64,000 nt of DNA, from assembly GCF_963855985.1 (NCBI RefSeq), contig NC_087118.1:1364001-1428000 (forward strand), in the 5' to 3' direction. The position numbers and the translations under genes are program-made. Below, one piece after another: positions 23,971-36,139 of this stretch; positions within the stretch are counted from its first letter, which is position 1, and every line of letters begins with the position of its first letter. Below the pieces are notes generated by a model. It was not told the origin of the DNA and did no database searches. It worked only from the letters and a program-made list of their open reading frames with translations. This stretch comes from Ostrinia nubilalis. Its lineage: Eukaryota; Arthropoda; Insecta; Lepidoptera; Crambidae.

Positions 23971-26209
23971 TCTTCTATCTATCTATCTATCTATCTATAT
24001 TATATAAAGCTCGATTACCACTCACTCACTCACTGACTGACTGATCAGGGGTATTTTTGGGGTATTTAGAGGGGAGGGGGGTAACATTTTTGGTGTTTGT
24101 TTTAAACTAGATTTTTCGACTGCCAGCTTTACTAGATTTTTTGAACCAAAAAACAAAATGGCGGCATTTTTTGAGACACCAACTTTTTTGTCTTTGGTCC
24201 TGAATTTTTTCTTTTTTGGGAGTTTATTGGGGTTGCCAAGATGTGTTAAAAAATGGCCGCGCCGCCATCTTGGATTGAAAATGCGATTTCGAGGTGTTTT
24301 TAGGGAGGTGTCACTCCGAGATGCGCAATTGTTTTTGAAAATTTCTTTTGGGTGTTTGTGACATGTATAGTCTTCTTAAGAGACCCATTCACAGATTATC
24401 GAAAAACAAGATGGCGGCTGAGCCGTCGGCCATTTTGTTGCGATAAAAAAATTCCCAAACTTTGGTAGCAATTTTCCGGCAGATGGCGACACCGGAGTGG
24501 GGTACAATGTTCCGGGCAATTGTTGGTCTGTTATTCGAGTGTTGCCATGAATCGGAAAAAACTACCATTTTGGAAGAAAATTTTCCACCACGGCCCCGGA
24601 TAGTAGAAAATGGAAATTTCCAGAAATTCCAAAAACTTGGTATGCAGTCTGGTGACATTTGAGGACCCGAATGACATTTCACCATTTTTATCAAAAAAGT
24701 CTGGCAACACTGAAAGTTATGGGGAAAAGTTTTTTTTTGCGACATGGGTGTCTTTAAAGTTAGTGACAGACAGAAAGAGTAGTGGCAGAAAAAAAATAAT
24801 AATGACGTTTGGTCGGATATACGACCCAGATTATGGGAAAAATCCGAAATGTCAAAAAATCAAGATGGCGGCGGCGTGGGCGGCCATTTTGTAAAAAGTT
24901 GAAAATTTCGAAATTTTAGAATGCATTTTTCGAGTAGTTGGCAACACTTTGGAAAGTCGAGTTGTATGAGGCGGTTGTGTGTCCTGTCGAGAGGTTTCGC
25001 TTGGGTGAAGAAATTTCCCCAGTGTTGCCACACTTTGGGAGATTTGGTCCAAAAATGTCGAAAGTAGAAATAACGACTTCCGGTCAAAAATTTGGATGAC
25101 GCCTCCTGCAAAGGGGCCGTGCAAATGACATTTGGCCATTTTCGTCTCGATCACCTGGCAACACTGGAAGTTACGGGGAAAAGTATTTTTTGAGACATGG
25201 GTGTCTTTAAAGTTAAGGACGGACAGAAGGAGATATGGCAGAAAAAATCCAAAAATGTGGTTTGGTCGGTTATACGACCCAGATTATGGGAAAAATCCGA
25301 AATGTCAGAAAATCAAGATGGCGACCGAGTGAGCGGCCATTTTGTAAAAAGTTTCAGATTTCTGATTTTTCAAATGCATTTTTCGGGCAGTTGGCAACAT
25401 TTGGGAAAGTCGAGTTGTATAGGGCGATTACGTAGTTTGTCAAGGAGTATCGTTTGGAAAAACAACAATTTCCAGTGTTGCCATACTTTGAGAGTTTTGG
25501 TCCAAAAATGTAAAAAATGGAAATAACGACTTTCGGTCAGAAATTTGGATGACGCCTCCTGCAAATAGGTCAAACTAATGACATTTGACCATTTTCAACT
25601 CGATCATCTGGCAACACTGGGAGTTAGGGTAACTCAAAGTTTTGGGACAACGGAGGAATAAGGAATTGTAGAAACAAATGAATTCGGGATTGGGTGAAGT
25701 TAGAAAAAAAGTAAAAATGGGGTTCGGCGCGGAAAATGGTCCAGATTAAGGCAAAAATGCAAAATTTTGGAAATCCAAGATGGCCGCCAAGCGTTCACCC
25801 GTTTTCCTAAAGCAACTAAATTCTCCATACAAATTGTATGCAGGGGGGCTTAGCTAACGTAGAAAAAGGCGAGGCCGAAGGCCGAGCGATAGTTTAAAGC
25901 CTGTGAGTCGCCATAGATTTATTTTTAATGCGTCAAAAAAGGACTAGAGCCCAGTGACAGACAGAAAGGCGAGGCCGAAGGCCGAGCGATGGTTCAAATC
26001 CCGACAGTCGCCATAGATTTACTTGTGTTGCGTCAAAAAAGCACAAGAGCACCGCGACAGGCAATAAACGCCCCGTGTAATTTTTGCGAGGCCGAAGGCC
26101 GAGCTCCGAATGCGAGGCCGCAGGCCGAGCGCCGCGTAGGGCGAAGCCCGGAGCGGCCAGCATCGCAGATCTAGCTTTTGTAGCCCGCGTAGCGGGCGAC
26201 CAAAGCTAG
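23971..26209 (+). mobile_element. non-autonomous Helitron, copy 1
   Basis: Starts TCTTCTATCTATCTATC directly after host A23970 and ends CTAG at 26206-26209. A GC-rich hairpin (GCCCGC GTA GCGGGC, 26183-26197) sits about nine bases before the CTAG end. These are the hallmark Helitron features: 5' TC, 3' hairpin plus CTRR, insertion between A and T, no target duplication. No Rep/helicase is encoded. Compared with copy 2 it has an internal duplication of about 440 bp (units near 24700-25145 and 25145-25600). It is rich in AAGATGGCGGC-like words and in GAGGCCGAAGGCCGAGC repeats near its 3' end. Confidence 0.85.
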
Positions 26210-26242
<33 letters not shown>

Positions 26243-28276
26243 ATTATATAAAGCTCGATTACTACTCACTCACTGACTGACTGACTGATCAGGGGTATTT
26301 TTAGGGTATTTAGAGGGGAGAGGGGTAAAATTGTTAGTGTTTGTTTTAAACTAGATTTTTCGACTGCCAGCTTTATTATATTTTTTGAACCAAAAAACAA
26401 TATGGCGGAACTTTTTGAAACAGCAACTTTTTTGTTTTTGGTCCTGAATTTTTTCTTTTTTGGTGGTTTGTTAGGGTTGCCAAGGTGTGTTCAAAAATGT
26501 GAGAAAAAAATGGAAAAACAAAATGGCCGCGCCGCCATCTTGGATTGAAAACGCGTTTTTAGGGGTGTTTTTGGGGAGGTGTCATTCCGAGGTGCGCCAT
26601 TTTTTTTTTAAATTTCTTTTGAGTGTTTGTGACATGTATAGTCTTCTTAACCCACTTGTTACGGAATTCACTTTTTCTATCACTTACCTTAAAATCAGTC
26701 ATGATAAATGTATCTCAAAACAATCGCTCCAAAACTTTATAGTTATTTACGTCAGTGTACTTATAAGACTTGGACAGTACTGCGACACACCTCATCTTTC
26801 AAATGTTGCATATGAAAATTGTTTAAACTACCCACATTAGTAAAAATATTTATGTAAAAACTAGCGTTCTTTTAAAAGAACGCTAGTAACAAGTGGGTTA
26901 AGAGCCCCATTCACAGATTATCGAAAAACAAGATGGCGGCTGAGCCGTCGGCCATTTTGTTGCGGGCATAAAAATTCCCAAAGTTTGGTAGCAATTTTCC
27001 GGTAGATGGCGACACCGGAGTGGGGTACAATGTTCCGGGCGATTGTTGGTCTGTTATTCGAGTATTGCCATGAGTCGGAAAAAACTACCATTTTGGAAGA
27101 AAATTTTCCACCACGGCCCCGGATAGTAGAAAATGGAAATTTCCAAAAATTCCAAAAACTTGGTATGCAGTTTGGTGACGTTTGGGGACCCGAATGACAT
27201 TTCACCATTTTTATGAAAAAAGTCTGGCAACACTGAAAGTTACGGGGAAAAGTTTTTTTTGCGACATGGGTGACTTTAAAGTTAAGGACAGATAGAAGGA
27301 GTCATGGCAGAAAAAAAATAAAAATGACGTTTGGTTGGTTATACGACCCAGATTATGGGAAAAATCCGAAATCTCGGAAAATCAAGATGGCGGCTGAGCG
27401 GGCGGCCATTTTGTAAAAAGTTTCATTTTTCTGATTTTTCCAATGCATTTTTCGGGCAGTTGGCAACATTTGGGAAAGTTTGGTTATATGGAGCGATTAT
27501 GTAGTTTGTCAAGGAGTATCGTTTGGGAAAACAAAAATTTCCAGTGTTGCCATACTTTGGAAGATTTAGTCAAAAAATGTAAAAAATGGAAATAACGACT
27601 TCCGGTCAGAAATTTGGTTGACGCCTCCTGCAAATAGGTCAAACTAATGACATTTGACCATTTTCAACTCGATCACCTGGCAACACTGGGAGTTAGGGGA
27701 ACTCAAAGTTTTGGGACAACGGAGGAATAAGGAATTGTAGAAACAAATGAATTCGGGATTGGGTGAAGTTAGAAAAAAAGTAAAAATGGGGTTCGGCGCG
27801 GAAAATGGTCTAGATTAAGGCAAAAATGCAAAATTTTGGAAATCCAAGATGGCCGCCAAGCGTTCACCCGTTTTCCTAAAGGGACTAAATTCTCCATACA
27901 AATTGTATGCAGGGGGGCTTAGCTAACGTAGAAAAAGGCGAGGCCGAAGGCCGAGCGATAGTTCAAAGCCCGAGAGTCGCCATAGATTAATTTTTATGCG
28001 TCAAAAAAGGACTAGAGCCCAGTGACAGACAGAAAGGCGAGGCCGAAGGCCGAGCGATGGTTCAAATCCCGACAGTCGCCATAGATTTACTTGTGTTGCG
28101 TCAAAAAAGCACAAGAGCACCGTGACAAACGAGAACGCCCCCTGTAATTTTTGCGAGGCCGAAGGTCGAGCTCCGAATGCGAGGCCGCAGGCCGAGCGCC
28201 GCGTAGGGCGAAGCCCGGAGCGGCCAGCATCGCAGATCTAGCTTTTGTAGCCCGCGTAGCGGGCGACCAAAGCTAG
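26210..28276 (+). mobile_element. non-autonomous Helitron, copy 2 (tandem)
   Basis: Begins TCTATCTATC immediately after the CTAG of copy 1 and ends with its own hairpin (about 28250-28264) and CTAG (28273-28276), followed by host T28277. The copies are joined head to tail with no spacer. Copy 2 lacks the 440-bp duplication and carries a piggyBac-type MITE. Confidence 0.85.
26651..26897. mobile_element. 247-bp piggyBac-type MITE
   Basis: Ends CCCACTTGTTAC and GTAACAAGTGGG, with TTAA on both sides (26647-26650 and 26898-26901). TTAA duplication is diagnostic of piggyBac targets. A subterminal hairpin (CTAGCGTTCTTTTAAAAG and its mirror) lies near the right end. Absent from the matching place in Helitron copy 1, so it inserted after the two copies separated. 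Confidence 0.85.
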
Positions 28277-30969
28277 TCCTATATTATAAAGACACCGATA
28301 AAATTGTAACTGTTACTACTACCGATAACAACTCTGGATTTAATAACCTGTGCTCGTACGACCATTTATCGGGCAATCAAAAAAATCTGGCAGATCAAGT
28401 CATTTCACTGTTTCACGACATCTCCTACGAAAAACGTGGTTTAGGGCGTACTTCTCTAATTACTCATCCAATTGACACTGGGGATGCTGCCCCCATTCGT
28501 CAACGATATTATAGGATGTCTCCGGAGAAGCAACGCATACTAGTCGAGCAATTGGATGACATGTTAAAGGAAGACGTAGTGGAACCGTGCGAGAGCCCAT
28601 GGTCGTCCCCAGTTCTCTTAACGCCGAAAAAGAATGGCGAGCTGCGATTCTGTCTGGACAGTAGAAAACTCAATGCAGTAACAAAAAAAGATGCGTACAG
28701 TCTACCGTACATGGCAGAAATTTTAGATAATCTCCGCGACGCTCGATATCTCTCTAGTATTGACCTCTCTAAAAGTTTTTGGCAAATTTTGATTAGAGAA
28801 GAGGACAGACAGAAAACTGCTTTCTATATTCCCTCACGCGGCACATTTCAATTTAAGGCCATGGCGTTCAGACTGACTAATGCTCCGGCCACCCAGCAAA
28901 GGCTAGTCGATACTCTCTTTTATGGTCCCGAATTTGAGCATAGAGTCTTCGTTTTTATTGATGACGTCATCATTGCGTCTAACACCTTTGAACAACACTT
29001 ATCTTTATTATCAAGAGTTCTCGATAAATTAAAAACTGCCAACTTAACAATAAATTTTTCTAAGTGTCAATTTTTTAGGAACCAGCTTAAGTATCTGGGC
29101 TACGTGGTGGACTCAAACGGTTTGCAGGCTGATCCTGAAAAAGTTGAGGCAATCGTTAACTACCCCACACCAACGAATCGAAAAGAAGTTAGGCGATTCC
29201 TAGGCACCGCCTCCTGGTACCGTAGGTTTATCGAAAACTTCAGTACCTTAGCTAATCCCTTAAATAAGTTGACATCACAAGGCAAAAACGCCCCTCCTTT
29301 TGTATGGTCTTATGAGGCAGACTTAGCTTTTAAACAATTAAAAAAATGCCTCTCCTCTACACCTATTCTTTCTTGTCCTGACTATGACCAACCCTTTGAA
29401 GTACACACCGATGCTAGTGACTACGGTATTGGAGCGGTGTTGTCTCAAACTTTAGACGGACGTGAAAAAGTGATAGCGTATATGAGCAAGTCGCTATCGA
29501 AACCAGAACGCAATTATAGCGCAACTGAACGCGAAGCATTAGCCGTACTCATCACAATTGAACATTGGCGTTGTTACTTGGAAAATGGTCTTAAGTTCAC
29601 TGTATTCACAGACCATTCTTCCCTCAAATGGTTCTTAAACCTTAACAACCCAACTGGGCGATTAGCTAGGTGGGGAGTACGTCTATCTGCTTACAATTTT
29701 GACATCAAACACCGAAAAGGTTCCGAAAATGTAGTTCCGGATAGTCTATCACGTTCTGTTCCTGTCTCTGCTATTAATGTAGTCGACAATAACTTTCAAA
29801 ACACTAACGACACCTGGTTTTTGAAAATTTTTAATGGTTGTCTCAAATCTCCAACATCATTTTTAAATTATCGCGTCGAAAATGGTAAACTGTTTCGCTT
29901 CATGAAATCTCTAAACCCTCTTACACGTGAATTTGAATGGAAGGAGGTTGTTCCCTCAGAATTCAGAAATGACATTATTACGAAAAATCATTCCGAACCT
30001 AGTTCTGGTCACTTCGGAATTTTCAAAACCCATAAACGTATTAGCTTGAAATATTTTTGGCCCAATATGCATCAGGATGTTGCTAAATTTGTCACTAGTT
30101 GTGATGTTTGTCTCTCTCGCAAACATCCCAACCACCCTACACTTGGCGTAATGGGTAGACCTAAAGACTGCTGTCGACCATTCCAAATGCTAAGCATAGA
30201 TTTGGTAGGACCACTGCCTGTGTCCAGGAAGCAAAATACATTTTTGCTCGTTATTACTTGTTGCTTCTCTAAGTACTGTATGCTTTTTCCCATACGCCGT
30301 GCTACGGCCGAAATAATTGCCAAAATTATAGAGGATAACGTTTTCCTGGTTCACAATATCCCTAGTACTGTTATTATGGACAACGGGAAACAGTTTGTTA
30401 GTAATATTTTGAAAAATTTATTTAAATACTATAATATTCCTAATATTTTTTATACACCTTTATATACACCACAAGTAAATACTGTTGAACGTTATAATAA
30501 AACCATAATGACATCAGTTTCTTCCTTTATTGAGCGTGATCATAGAGTCTGGGATACAAACATTCCTAAAATCCAATTTGCCCTCAACAGTGCTGTAAAT
30601 GAAGTGACTGGTTATACACCTTCATTCTTGGTTTTTGGCAGAGAGTTAATATCCTGTGGTTCTCATTACGTTGATTCAGACTTAGAAAATCAAATCACAT
30701 TTGCACCTCGTGATAGTTACGCGGAAAACTTAGGAGCTTTGCACAAAATATTTGACAAAGTTCAACTATCACTTGTGAAAGCTCACTCTAGGAACAGCAC
30801 AAATTATGACTTGCGACGCAAGAATGTTGACTTTAACGTTAGTGATATCGTCTGGAGAAAAACATTTTATCAAAGCGATAAAGATAATAGATTTTCTAAA
30901 AAGTTAGCCCCCAAATTTATCAAGTGTAAGATTATAGGAAAAAAATCTAAACTAGTTTATGAGCTTTAG
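28277..30969 (+). CDS. gypsy Pol: reverse transcriptase, RNase H, integrase
   Basis: The frame is open from the Helitron boundary through the internal ATG at 28516 to the stop at 30967-30969. Numbering from 28516: RT with FIDDV about 147-151 (catalytic aspartates), RNase H beginning HTDASDYGIG about 297, an H-x-H...C-x-x-C integrase zinc finger (CDVCLSRK end), and the integrase core with LSIDLVGP about 559, DNGKQF about 622 and VERYNK about 656, the D-D-E triad. These activities copy the element RNA and insert the DNA. The frame ends with a GPY/F-like basic region. It looks coding-competent, but its protease and gag are separated from it by insertions. Confidence 0.9.
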
Positions 30970-31089
30970 GATATGGCAGGTAACAATTTAGGAACTTGGC
31001 ATGTCAAGGACTTCAAGTTGACTTAGATTTCGTAGTACCCTTAGGCAAGCGGATTTTACAAGAAAAATCCTAACCTATAAAGGGGGGTA

Positions 31090-32039
31090 TGTAACGGCTC
31101 GTTAAATATTCAACTTAAAACTATTACAACTTAACTTAAAACTTAAAACTACTTAAAAACTAAACAAATATAATACAAATATATCTTATTAACTATATTT
31201 ACATTGAATTAAACAACTAAAACTGTACATGTTGTAAGCTTAGTCCGGCGCGAGCACAAAGATGTTATTTAAATTATTTGGATTGCGCGCTCAGTGAACG
31301 TCAGATTATGACCTTGCGAGTGAACGCTTTCTATGCATTCAATGCACGGGAGCAACTTACGACCGGCTCGGCTCGGCGCTTATGTCACTCGCAGTCCCTG
31401 CGAAGCTTCTAAACGCACGGACGTACACCTCGCTTAGAAAAATATTACTCGCGATCCACGAGGTCGAACTTTCTAATACTTAATCGATTTATTTAAATTA
31501 CTTGTTGTGCTTCCCCAGTCTCGGGTGAGTGTTGTAATTAATTTTAATACCTATCCCACCTAGTTTTAGTGCTTAACTAGTTGCCTAGTAGGTAAGTGCT
31601 TACGTAGATATAAGATTTTAGTGCTCGCATGAGTAGTGCGTATTTAATTATTTTTATTACTCCTAATTAATTGGTAAACGTATGTATTGAAACGTTCTAT
31701 GCAGAATCCTCTTTTATTTTACGCACATAGGCATAAGTCAAAATGGTTCCTGACATGGCCTTTGACCTTCGATGGTCATCGAATTGTGCATGTCACCTTA
31801 GAAACTTTATTTAAATGTAAATTATATTGTTAACTATTACCATAGATTACTTTAATTAGTTAAGCTGATTATTAAATAACTTTAGTACTTAAAAATAGGA
31901 ATATTACACAAACAAATGTGAAATATTTACTCAGTAGTTCAGTACCTACTTAGTAAATTCTTATAGTCTCAGTATTAGTGGATAAAATGAAATTAAATTA
32001 AATAGATTTTGTTACCGTCATATCTAAAAGGCTGGTACA
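31090..32039 (+). repeat. gypsy 3' LTR
   Basis: Follows a polypurine run (AAAGGGGGGTA) and begins TGTAACGGCTCGTT. The end is set at GGTACA (32034-32039), where the symmetric junction begins. About 950 bp. It differs from the inverted copy by lacking about 410 bp near its right end. Confidence 0.65.
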
Positions 32040-32070
32040 ATGGATAAGGATGCCCCACGTTGGGCGCCAT
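32040..32070 (-). other. junction spacer with a primer-binding site for the inverted LTR
   Basis: On the minus strand this 31-bp spacer reads ATGGCGCCCAACGTGGGGC and on. That is an LTR-adjacent primer-binding site of the lysine-tRNA type, facing away from the gypsy 3' LTR. It joins two LTRs end to end. Confidence 0.6.
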
Positions 32071-33240
32071 TGTACCAGCCTTTTAGATATGACGGTAACA
32101 AAATCTATTTAAGAGGAAGAAAAAGAGAAACAAAAGAATAGTCAAATTTATTTATTGCTAATTAATTTAAGTCTCAGGGAGTGAGTTCCTAATTAGTCTC
32201 AACCGACGCACTACTAAAGTCTCTAAAAATCCAACCGCACTGTCCTTGGTTCGCTCGTAGTGGCAGCAGCGACAAGCAACGCTTGCCACGTCAGGTTCGG
32301 CGTCGCGGGCGGGCGACAGACGATGGCCGCACAGCAGCGGACCTCTTGACGGAGGAAGGAGCCCTGTAATCCACGTCATCGGTCGTTTTATTGAATGTCC
32401 GATTTTATAGTTTAGCTGCGACATCAGCTTTAAAGCGAAGCAGGGGAAAGATTTGTGCAAGAAATAGTAATTCATGATGCGGCAGCTAAACAAAATCAAC
32501 TTTAAAAATAAATAATTCATTTTATCCACTAATACTGAGACTATAAGAATTTACTAAGTAGGTACTGAACTACTGAGTAAATATTTCACATTTGTTTGTG
32601 TAATATTCCTATTTTTAAGTACTAAAGTTATTTAATAATCAGCTTAACTAATTAAAGTAATCTATGGTAATAGTTAACAATATAATTTACATTTAAATAA
32701 AGTTTCTAAGGTGACATGCACAATTCGATGACCATCGAAGGTCAAAGGTCATGTCAGGAACCATTTTGACTTATGCCTTTGTGCGTAAAATAAAAGAGGA
32801 TTCTGCATAGAACGTTTCAATACATACGTTTACCAATTAATTAGGAGTAATAAAAATAATTAAATACGCACTACTCATGCGAGCACTAAAATCTTATATC
32901 TACGTAAGCACTTACCTACTAGGCAACTAGTTAAGCACTAAAACTAGGTGGGATAGGTATTAAAATTAATTACAACACTCACCCGAGACTGGGGAAGCAC
33001 AACAAGTAATTTAAATAAATCGATTAAGTATTAGAAAATTCGACCTCGTGGATCGCGAGTAATATTTTTCTAAGCGAGGTGTACGTCCGTGCGTTTAGAA
33101 GCTTCGCAGGGACTGCGAGTGACATAAGCGCCGAGCCGAGCCGGTCGTAAGTTGCTCCCGTGCATTGAATGCATAGAAAGCGTTCACTCGCAAGGTCATA
33201 ATCTGACGTTCACTGAGCGCGCAATCCAAATAATTTAATT
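32071..33240 (-). repeat. inverted LTR copy, palindromic with the gypsy 3' LTR
   Basis: Reads back through the plus-strand LTR from 32039 to about 31265 with high identity (for example CCTTTTAGATATGACGG near the centre and CAATCCAAATAATTTA at the far end). It contains an extra block of about 410 bp (about 32113-32520) absent from the plus copy and lacks the first ~175 bp of that LTR. The open frame 32167-32529 lies in the extra block and shows no domain. Confidence 0.75.
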
Positions 33241-33243
33241 TAC

Positions 33244-33433
33244 TGTAACAATTAATTAGTTCATGTAAATCTAGCTATAAGCACGGGAGGCGTGCATGTG
33301 ACGTCACAACGCGAGAGTCCGGTTAGTTCCGCCGTGTTACGTAAGCAGTCCGTATACTCGCGGTGCGTGTGTGCGTTCACTTCGGGCGTATCGTGTTCCG
33401 TGGTACGGAAGCGCGGCGCGTCGCGAAAAGAAG
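33244..33433 (-). mobile_element. LTR-like unit, copy B (left part)
   Basis: Starts TGTAACAATTAATTAG and runs to the LINE target site. The remainder lies 30 kb away at 63714-63865, because a LINE containing a Polinton, plus a second LINE copy, are inserted between. Ends TGTAAC/GTTACA are LTR-like. I find no target duplication around the reassembled unit. Confidence 0.6.
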
Positions 33434-33744
33434 TGGCCGCTGGTTTTTTTTTTTTTTTGAAGGGACGCGCGCTGGTAGCTTGAGGAGCTTTTCCAGCTTC
33501 ACCGGGCAGAGTGGCGAGTACAGAAGGTACTCTAGCCGTTTGGCGATCGTCGGTCGCAGACCGACGTTCGCGATCGGGCCGTATCGAGCGCATAAGGCGC
33601 CCGATCAGTGGCGAACCCAATTAGAGGGTTTCCCACCGCGGTGTTGGACCAAAGTCCAGCCTACGGCGGGCTCACTCCAAGTGGGCCCGATCGAGGGGAC
33701 TACGGACGCGGCCTGAGGGCGCCACGGTAGGCTCGGACCTCGGC

Positions 33745-35955
33745 TCAGGCCGTGTCCGGGGGACGGATAGGGGAGAACCGGCCCGGTACATGTCTGTACC
33801 GTCCGAAATGGAAAGCAGGGCCTCGTACTCGCCGGCGAGTACGGTGTAACGAGCTACTGTGTTGTGGAGTAGTTGGCGTGCTTAAGGCAGTGATGTCTGT
33901 GTTCAGAAATTCGGTAATAGGATCGTCCGGGTCGTCTAGGACATGCCTAGGTCGTCGGTATTGGGCAGCGACATCTTTCTGGGGTGTATACGTGGCGGCG
34001 CTAACGATAAGAGGGTTCTTGTGGTTGATCGCTTTATCAAAGTAGCGGCGAGAGGCTTCTTTCATAAAGTGATCAATCGATGGGATCTCGAAATCTCTAT
34101 GGAGATTCGTATTACGCACGAACCACGGGGCGTCCGCGGCTCGGCGTAAGAATTTGTTTTGTAGGGTCTGGAATTTTTTAAGGTTTGTGCAGGAAGTGTG
34201 AGCAAACACCGGACTGGCGTAAGTCAACACTGGACGGATGCAGGTTTTGTAAATTGTCAACTTATTTCTAAGTGACAATTTACTTTTCCTTCCAACTAGG
34301 TGGTAGAGTCGGTGGATGTAGTGGTTCGCACGGCTCAAGACGCGTCTGAGGTGCGGAGCGAACGATAATCTCTGGTCGAGGGTGACACCTAAGTACTTGG
34401 CCTCACTTTTCCAAGGAATAGTTTGGTCAAATAAGGTGAGATGGGTGGGGACATTAGGACGAGTGCGAACCGGAGGACGTTTCGCAGACAAAGCCCTAGA
34501 AAAGTACACTGCTGCACTTTTTTCGGGATTTACCTCGATACGCCACTTCCTGAACCATTCGCCTAATTGTGTGACTGCGCGTTGGAGCGCCAAGATGACG
34601 TAATTCCGATTACGTCCTGACTTGTAGAGTGCGGTGTCGTCCGCAAAGAGGGCTAAATCCGTATTCGGATATTTGGGGATGTCATTGACGTACAATGAAA
34701 AGAGGATGGGCGAGAGCACGGAGCCCTGGGGGACTCCGGCTCTTATGGGGCGGGGGGAGGAGAGGGAGCCATCTACTCGGTAACGAAAGGTGCGATTCGA
34801 TAAAAAGTCACGTAAGATGTGCACGAGACTGTCCGGCACACCGAGTTCGTAAAGCTTGTAAATCAAGCCGTTGTGCCAGACTTTATCGAATGCCTTCGCT
34901 ACGTCGAAGAATAACACTCCTGTCCCTACGGGTGGCTTAGCAGTGAGGCCGCTAAGTATATGCTCCGTTAAGCGGTGCACCTGTTGTACGCAGGAATGTG
35001 AGGCGCGGAAGCCAAACTGTTCGTTTATTAAGAGATTATTAGAAAAAACATAATCTCTTAATCGAGAGACAATTATACGTTCGTATAACTTACCCATGGT
35101 CTTTAAGAGACTGATGGGTCTGTAGCTTGTGGGGTCAGCCAGTTTCTTACCGGGCTTCGGGATGCCAATGACTTCTGCCTCTTTCCACGCGTCGGGAAAG
35201 ATGCAGTGAGACATGGCCGCGTTGAAAATAGCAACCAAGAGGTATACTAGGGGGGCGGGCAGGGCGCGTAAGACTCTATTAGAGATACGGTCCGGGCCGG
35301 GGGCTTTGTTGGGACGGAAACCTTTGATTATCGTTCGCACCTCGTCGACGTTGGTCGAGTCTAGGGTTGTGGTCGGAGGGAGGGCGGCTCTACGTTCGAC
35401 TTCGCTGTCCACCATGCGGAGGTGGGCAGAGTCTACTGGGAGGGTACTGGGGGAGCACTGTGCTTCTAGACTGTCGGCTAGACATTCGGCTTTGGCGTCG
35501 TCGTCAAACGCAAGTGTTTGATCGGAACGTAAAAGCGGTGGCGTGGACGCTACGGTGTCGGACTTAAAGGCTCTCGTCAACTTCCAATAGGCTTGGTGCG
35601 ATGGCGAGATTTCTTTAAGTAGATCATCCCACTGATTGTTACGGAGTTCCGCGATACGAGCCTTGACAGCGCGCTGTAAGGAACGTAGGCGGGCTCTGTT
35701 TTCCTCGGTTGGATAAGCGTCATAATCGCGAGTGGCTGCGTTCTTTGCCCTCAATAGCTCTCGTGCGTCGTCAGGCAGCCTGAGACGGTGGTTAGCCATC
35801 GCAGGCACTTGCCTAGACGAGTCGCCGATGGCGACCGAGATGTGACTAGTGAGGGCATCGATCGCGTGAATAGTTTCGTGAGGCGAAACTATATCGTCGG
35901 GGATTGAGGACAGTTGTGGGCTCTGACAGTTCCCAAGTTTTACCTTGAGTTTGTC
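33745..35955 (-). pseudogene. Jockey LINE ORF2, reverse transcriptase half
   Basis: The minus-strand frame is open from the Polinton junction at 35955 to the stop at 33745. It contains the linker after the endonuclease, then RT blocks: NKAPGPDRI, TSYRPISLL, an SVLSPILFSLYVNDIP segment, and the catalytic ALFADDTALY near 34650. An SEAKYLGVTLD block follows, and a C-terminal region whose last ~20 residues continue into sequence shared with the short LINE copies. This enzyme primes on nicked target DNA and copies the LINE RNA. It is classed as a pseudogene because the Polinton separates it from its endonuclease. Confidence 0.9.
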
Positions 35956-35961
35956 CCAGTC
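35956..35961. repeat. Polinton target-site duplication, left
   Basis: CCAGTC, repeated at 59603-59608. Six-base duplications are characteristic of Polinton/Maverick integration. Confidence 0.85.
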
Positions 35962-36050
35962 AGTAGTGAGATATTGGGCATTCTAACGAACGAGTGAGGT
36001 CACCTCTGTGACCCAATATCTCACATTCGATGGTTAGCAATGGAGAAATA
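35962..36050 (+). repeat. Polinton left TIR with 59-bp palindrome
   Basis: 89 bp. Bases 35966-36024 form an imperfect hairpin (GTGAGATATTGGG and CCCAATATCTCAC arms). Its inner loop contains GGTCACCTCTGTGACC. Relative to the right TIR the inner loop is reversed and 23 bp of one arm are missing. Confidence 0.85.
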
Positions 36051-36139
36051 CATAATATCATCCGAAAGATCGCTCAATAACGTGAACGTACGTAGGCACA
36101 CCATGCTTTCAGTATAAATAATGTACGGTACATAATACT

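Larger units (their letters stand above)
19796..32039 (+). mobile_element. Ty3/gypsy LTR retrotransposon, split by three other elements
   Basis: The order is primer-binding site (19813), gag (20134-), gag zinc knuckles (23239-23475), protease (23637-23970), RT-RNaseH-integrase (28277-30969), polypurine tract (about 31079-31089) and 3' LTR (31090-32039). It is interrupted in gag by a hairpin/tandem-repeat element (about 21251-23235) and in pol by two Helitrons (23971-28276). The 5' LTR is missing apart from perhaps its last bases, because the RTE fragment and rearranged DNA abut it. The coding parts left of and right of the Helitrons share one frame. Confidence 0.85.

Noticed and set aside
24158..25573. 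Protein-coding genes in the Helitrons
   Set aside because: Frames on both strands are short, overlapping, without domains, and broken between the two copies.
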